Positions 23,965 through 26,233 of a stretch of DNA of 26,233 nt are shown here, piece after piece. Where the stretch lies: contig JACMMY010000294.1 in NCBI GenBank assembly GCA_014378805.1, positions 1 to 26,233 of the forward strand. Reading direction: 5' to 3'. This DNA comes from Moraxellaceae bacterium. Lineage in GTDB: Bacteria; Pseudomonadota; Gammaproteobacteria; Pseudomonadales; Moraxellaceae. The translations under genes were made by a program, and so were the position numbers. Every line of letters starts with the position of its first letter. The stretch's first letter is position 1. A model generated the notes under the pieces. The model did no database searches and had not been told where the DNA came from. It saw nothing but the letters and a program-made list of their open reading frames with translations.

Positions 23965-24706
23965 CATTAAGAAACAACCTCTCGTCGGTTTTGAACGATT
24001 TGTCGCATTTGATTGGTTAGATCAAACGGCGAAATGGGTCATTGAAGGCAAATCCCCTAAAGAAGTCCATGATTTAATAGATGATTATTTGGCTAGCCAA
24101 ATCTCTGGTGATACCAGTAAAAGAAAAACAAAAAATGTTTTATCAGGAGTTTGGGTTAAATCGGATGGCGTTGATCCAGAATACAAAGAACAGGCAAAAA
24201 ATTTGTATTTGATGGCGAACCGAACAGAAAAAATAGCCATAAATTACGGATTGTTTATCGCTAGTTATCCCTTTTTTTATTCTCTAGGTAGGATATTGGG
24301 ACGTCTGTTTAAGCTGCAAGATGACGTGACAAATGCTGAATTTTATCGCAGATGCGTAGAAGCAAATGGAGATCGGGAAAGTATTAAACGAGCCGCTGCT
24401 CGATATCTGCAAAGCGTTGTTGAGTGGGGGTTATTGGATGATGCTGAGTCTGCTAAAGTAAAACCAACAAAAAAAATTGTCATCGATAATCCATCGATCG
24501 TCACCTGGTTAATGACATCAGTTTTGTTTTCTAGCGATAGGGAGCGACTTTCTGTGGATGAACTTCTTTCAGATCCAATCTGGTTTCCTTTTGAAATTTC
24601 CACTAGGGATTTTCAAATTGGAGAGTCTCAATTACTTGAAGTAGTTCATCAAAATGTAGGGAGTGTTTTGCTTGCACTTAAAGTACCAGAACGCCGGTTA
24701 AAATAA
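23957..24706 (+). CDS. brxA: BREX protein BrxA (DUF1819)
   Basis: This 249-residue DUF1819 protein is the final gene of the operon. Segments typical of BrxA include FERFVAFDWLDQTAKWVIEGKS at the N-terminus and FIASYPFFYSLGRILGRLFKLQ in the middle, followed by helical regions with KKIVIDNPSIVTWL. Older annotation calls it an inner-membrane protein, but no clear membrane helix is seen. BrxA structures are small DNA-binding proteins, so a DNA role is likelier. It is coupled to pglZ by an 8-base overlap. Its stop is followed by a gap of about 70 bases to the convergent integrase, with a possible hairpin. Confidence 0.88.
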   Translation: MSSIKKQPLVGFERFVAFDWLDQTAKWVIEGKSPKEVHDLIDDYLASQISGDTSKRKTKNVLSGVWVKSDGVDPEYKEQAKNLYLMANRTEKIAINYGLFIASYPFFYSLGRILGRLFKLQDDVTNAEFYRRCVEANGDRESIKRAAARYLQSVVEWGLLDDAESAKVKPTKKIVIDNPSIVTWLMTSVLFSSDRERLSVDELLSDPIWFPFEISTRDFQIGESQLLEVVHQNVGSVLLALKVPERRLK

Positions 24707-24733
24707 ATTTGTTGTCATGAGGTTTCAAAACTG

Positions 24734-24768
24734 CCACAACCAATTTCCGGTATTTTTGTGGTCGGTTG
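24734..24768 (+). terminator. Possible hairpin between brxA and the integrase
   Basis: CCACAA (24734-24739) can pair with TTGTGG (24756-24761), or CAACC (24737-24741) with GGTTG (24764-24768), in the gap between the convergent brxA and integrase genes. No clean T run follows the stem, so its use as a terminator is uncertain. Confidence 0.3.
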
Positions 24769-24779
24769 AGCGTGCTGAA

Positions 24780-26003
24780 TTAGATCGCTCCAGAACGTAA
24801 CGGGATAACTTCTGCACCAGCGCGCAGTTTGTCTAAATAATCTGCCCAACGTTGCATCATCTCCCGTCTTGCTGGTAAATGCGCAGTCCGATTGTAGGCG
24901 CGGCCATTTGGATCTTTAACTGCATGCGCTAACTGATGTTCAATTAAATCAACGCGCTCTCCTAGCACCTCATCCATGATGGTGCGTGCCATTGCTCGAA
25001 ACCCATGCCCTGTCATTACTTCCTTGCTGTAACCCATACTACGCAATGCGGCATTGATGGTGTTCTCACTCATGGAGCGTTCACCAGTGCGAATGCTGGG
25101 AAATACAAACTTACCATGACCAGTAATATGGTGTAAGTCACGCAATATTTCTAACGCCTGTAATGATAATGGCACCATGTGCTGGGTTTTCATTTTCATT
25201 TTTTCGGCGGGTATGCGCCATTCCGCAGCATCAAGATCAAATTCCACCCATTCTGCCGCACGGAGTTCCCCAGGTCGAACAAATAACAAGGGAGATAATT
25301 TTAGTGCAGCCGTGGCGTAAGGGTGTCCGCTGTAGCCGTGAATTGATCGCATTAAGTCAGCTGCCTGCTTGGGTTCGGTAATGGCCGCATAGTTTGTTTT
25401 GGGAACAGAAGCCAATGCGCCCTTTAAGTCCGAAGTTACATCGCGCTCTGCCGATCCAGTTGCAACGGCATATCTGAACACTTGGCCACATATTTGCTTG
25501 ATTCGATGCGCAGTCTCGATGGCACCTCGCGCCTCCATCTTTTGTACTGCTGTCAGCACATCACGTGGTCCAATTTCAATAATAGGTTTGCTGCCAATGT
25601 AAGGAAAAATATCTTTTTCCAACCAAGTGGTTAATTTTCCTTGAGTGCTTTCAACGCGATTTGTTGCTGTTTTTTCAAGCCATGTCCGTGCGACAGCTTC
25701 AAAAGTATTTGCGGCTGAATCTGCACGCGCCTGTTTATCGTCCCGTTTGGCTTGTGCAGGATCAATGCCGTCAGCTATCAACTCCCTTGCAGCTTCACGT
25801 CGCTTTCTCGCTTTGGCAAGAGAAACCGCTGGATATACGCCTAACGCTAATGTTTTTTGCTTGTCGTTGAATCTGTAATTTAATCGCCAATATTTTCCCG
25901 AACTCTTAACCAGCAAAAAAAGGCCTTGCCCGTCGGTGAATTTGCTTCCCGCAGGCGTACCGTCATGTTTTACTTGCCGAATAAATGTGTCTGTTAATGC
26001 CAT
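24780..26003 (-). CDS. P4-type tyrosine integrase of the island
   Basis: This 407-residue integrase has an N-terminal DUF4102 arm-binding domain (about 2-90), a core-binding domain (about 100-185) and a tyrosine recombinase catalytic domain (about 210-390). Catalytic residues are visible: Arg243 in FVRPGELR, Lys near 272 (KMKMKTQHMVP), His333 and Arg336 in HGFR, His360 in QLAH, and Tyr370 in RAYNR. The start at 26003 is chosen because GGGGTG precedes it; a longer frame up to 26162 would run through the repeat region. The gene lies next to tRNA-Arg and points away from it, the usual arrangement for island integrases that use the tRNA 3' end as attB. It should insert and excise the island. No excisionase gene is adjacent, though the AlpA-like protein may act in that role. 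Confidence 0.92.
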   Translation of the reverse strand: MALTDTFIRQVKHDGTPAGSKFTDGQGLFLLVKSSGKYWRLNYRFNDKQKTLALGVYPAVSLAKARKRREAARELIADGIDPAQAKRDDKQARADSAANTFEAVARTWLEKTATNRVESTQGKLTTWLEKDIFPYIGSKPIIEIGPRDVLTAVQKMEARGAIETAHRIKQICGQVFRYAVATGSAERDVTSDLKGALASVPKTNYAAITEPKQAADLMRSIHGYSGHPYATAALKLSPLLFVRPGELRAAEWVEFDLDAAEWRIPAEKMKMKTQHMVPLSLQALEILRDLHHITGHGKFVFPSIRTGERSMSENTINAALRSMGYSKEVMTGHGFRAMARTIMDEVLGERVDLIEHQLAHAVKDPNGRAYNRTAHLPARREMMQRWADYLDKLRAGAEVIPLRSGAI

Positions 26004-26014
26004 ACCGCACCCCA

Positions 26015-26083
26015 TTTGTTGGTACCTGAGTTCCTGCTTCTTAAAAGTACCAACAGAAGTACCATAATTTTGTTGGTATCTGA
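26015..26083. repeat. Four TTGGTA(C/T) motifs in the integrase leader
   Basis: TTTGTTGGTACCTGA (26015-26029) and TTTGTTGGTATCTGA (26069-26083) are near-identical direct repeats on the plus strand. Between them GTACCAA (26047-26053) and GTACCAT (26059-26065) give the same motif inverted. The cluster lies 12 to 80 bases upstream of the integrase start and about 100 bases from the tRNA. It fits arm-type integrase sites or excisionase/AlpA binding sites, which is inference from position. Confidence 0.6.
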
Positions 26084-26179
26084 TAGTAAAGCATGGGACT
26101 GGGTTGGACAAGATAATCTCGGCACAGCTATAGGCCACGCCGTTTTTTGGACTGGATAACACTGGATTGGATGATGAAT

Positions 26180-26233
26180 TGGTGCGACCGACAGGAATCG
26201 AACCTGTATTGCGGGCTTCGGAGGCCCGTATCC
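26180..26233 (-). tRNA. tRNA-Arg (anticodon CCG), 3' part
   Basis: On the minus strand the last 54 bases fold as a tRNA. An anticodon stem CGGGC/GCCCG encloses loop CTCCGAA with anticodon CCG, then the T arm ACAGG-TTCGATT-CCTGT, the acceptor strand CGGTCGC, A and an encoded CCA (26180-26182). The 5' part lies beyond the window. The intact 3' end is the likely attachment site of the adjacent integrase. Confidence 0.9.

Noticed and set aside
10033..24706. Reading the defence cluster as DISARM or type 1 BREX
   Set aside because: A DISARM-like SNF2 helicase and methyltransferase are present, but DrmB (DUF1998) and DrmC (phospholipase D-like) are not. BrxB and BrxL of type 1 are also absent, whereas brxF, pglXI and brxHII with pglZ and brxA fit type 3.
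26004..26162. Integrase start at 26162
   Set aside because: The extra 53 residues run through the TTGGTA(C/T) repeats and do not resemble the DUF4102 N-terminus; the ATG at 26003 has a ribosome-binding site and the family start.

Overview
The window is the right-hand end of an integrated, probably mobilisable genomic island in a proteobacterium, and its main cargo is a complete type 3 BREX phage-defence operon. The AT-leaning composition, a P4-type integrase at a tRNA gene, an IncQ-like relaxase and an RDF/YqaJ/DUF932 gene set suggest a beta- or gammaproteobacterium, beta more likely. No housekeeping gene other than part of a tRNA is present, so genus cannot be called.

Left accessory part (1-4950): the last codons of an unidentified gene, an AlpA-like regulator, a DUF3987 (YfjI-type) replication-associated gene split by a one-base frameshift in an A7 tract, a MobA/MobL relaxase with an IncQ-like oriT core 114 bp upstream of its start, a YkgJ-type cysteine-cluster gene with an uncertain 5' end, and a decayed C-terminal remnant of umuC. 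Several AT-rich non-coding stretches hold inverted repeats.

Middle, minus strand (5197-9469): a phage/ICE-like accessory module. It has a gp3-like recombination directionality factor, a YqaJ/lambda-type exonuclease, a DUF932 protein, a protein with cysteine pairs around a glycine zipper, and two small membrane proteins, one of them only 47 residues. Intrinsic terminators follow yqaJ and the DUF932 gene, so these are largely separate transcription units.

BREX part (9480-24706, plus strand): a 550-bp non-coding region with strong inverted repeats precedes brxF, brxC, a Schlafen-type AlbA_2/GHKL-ATPase/winged-helix gene, pglXI, brxHII, pglZ and brxA. Short spacings and overlaps (4 bp brxF/brxC, about 17 bp brxHII/pglZ, 8 bp pglZ/brxA) point to one operon. 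BREX normally methylates a non-palindromic site in host DNA through PglX and blocks replication of unmodified phage. The AlbA_2 gene is not one of the six core type 3 genes and is the most interesting item here. The BrxF copy lacks a recognisable P-loop GK[ST].

Right border (24780-26233, minus strand): a P4-type tyrosine integrase with four TTGGTA(C/T) motifs upstream, then the 3' part of tRNA-Arg(CCG) with an encoded CCA. This is the expected attachment site. The matching att copy is not in the window, so the island continues past its left edge.
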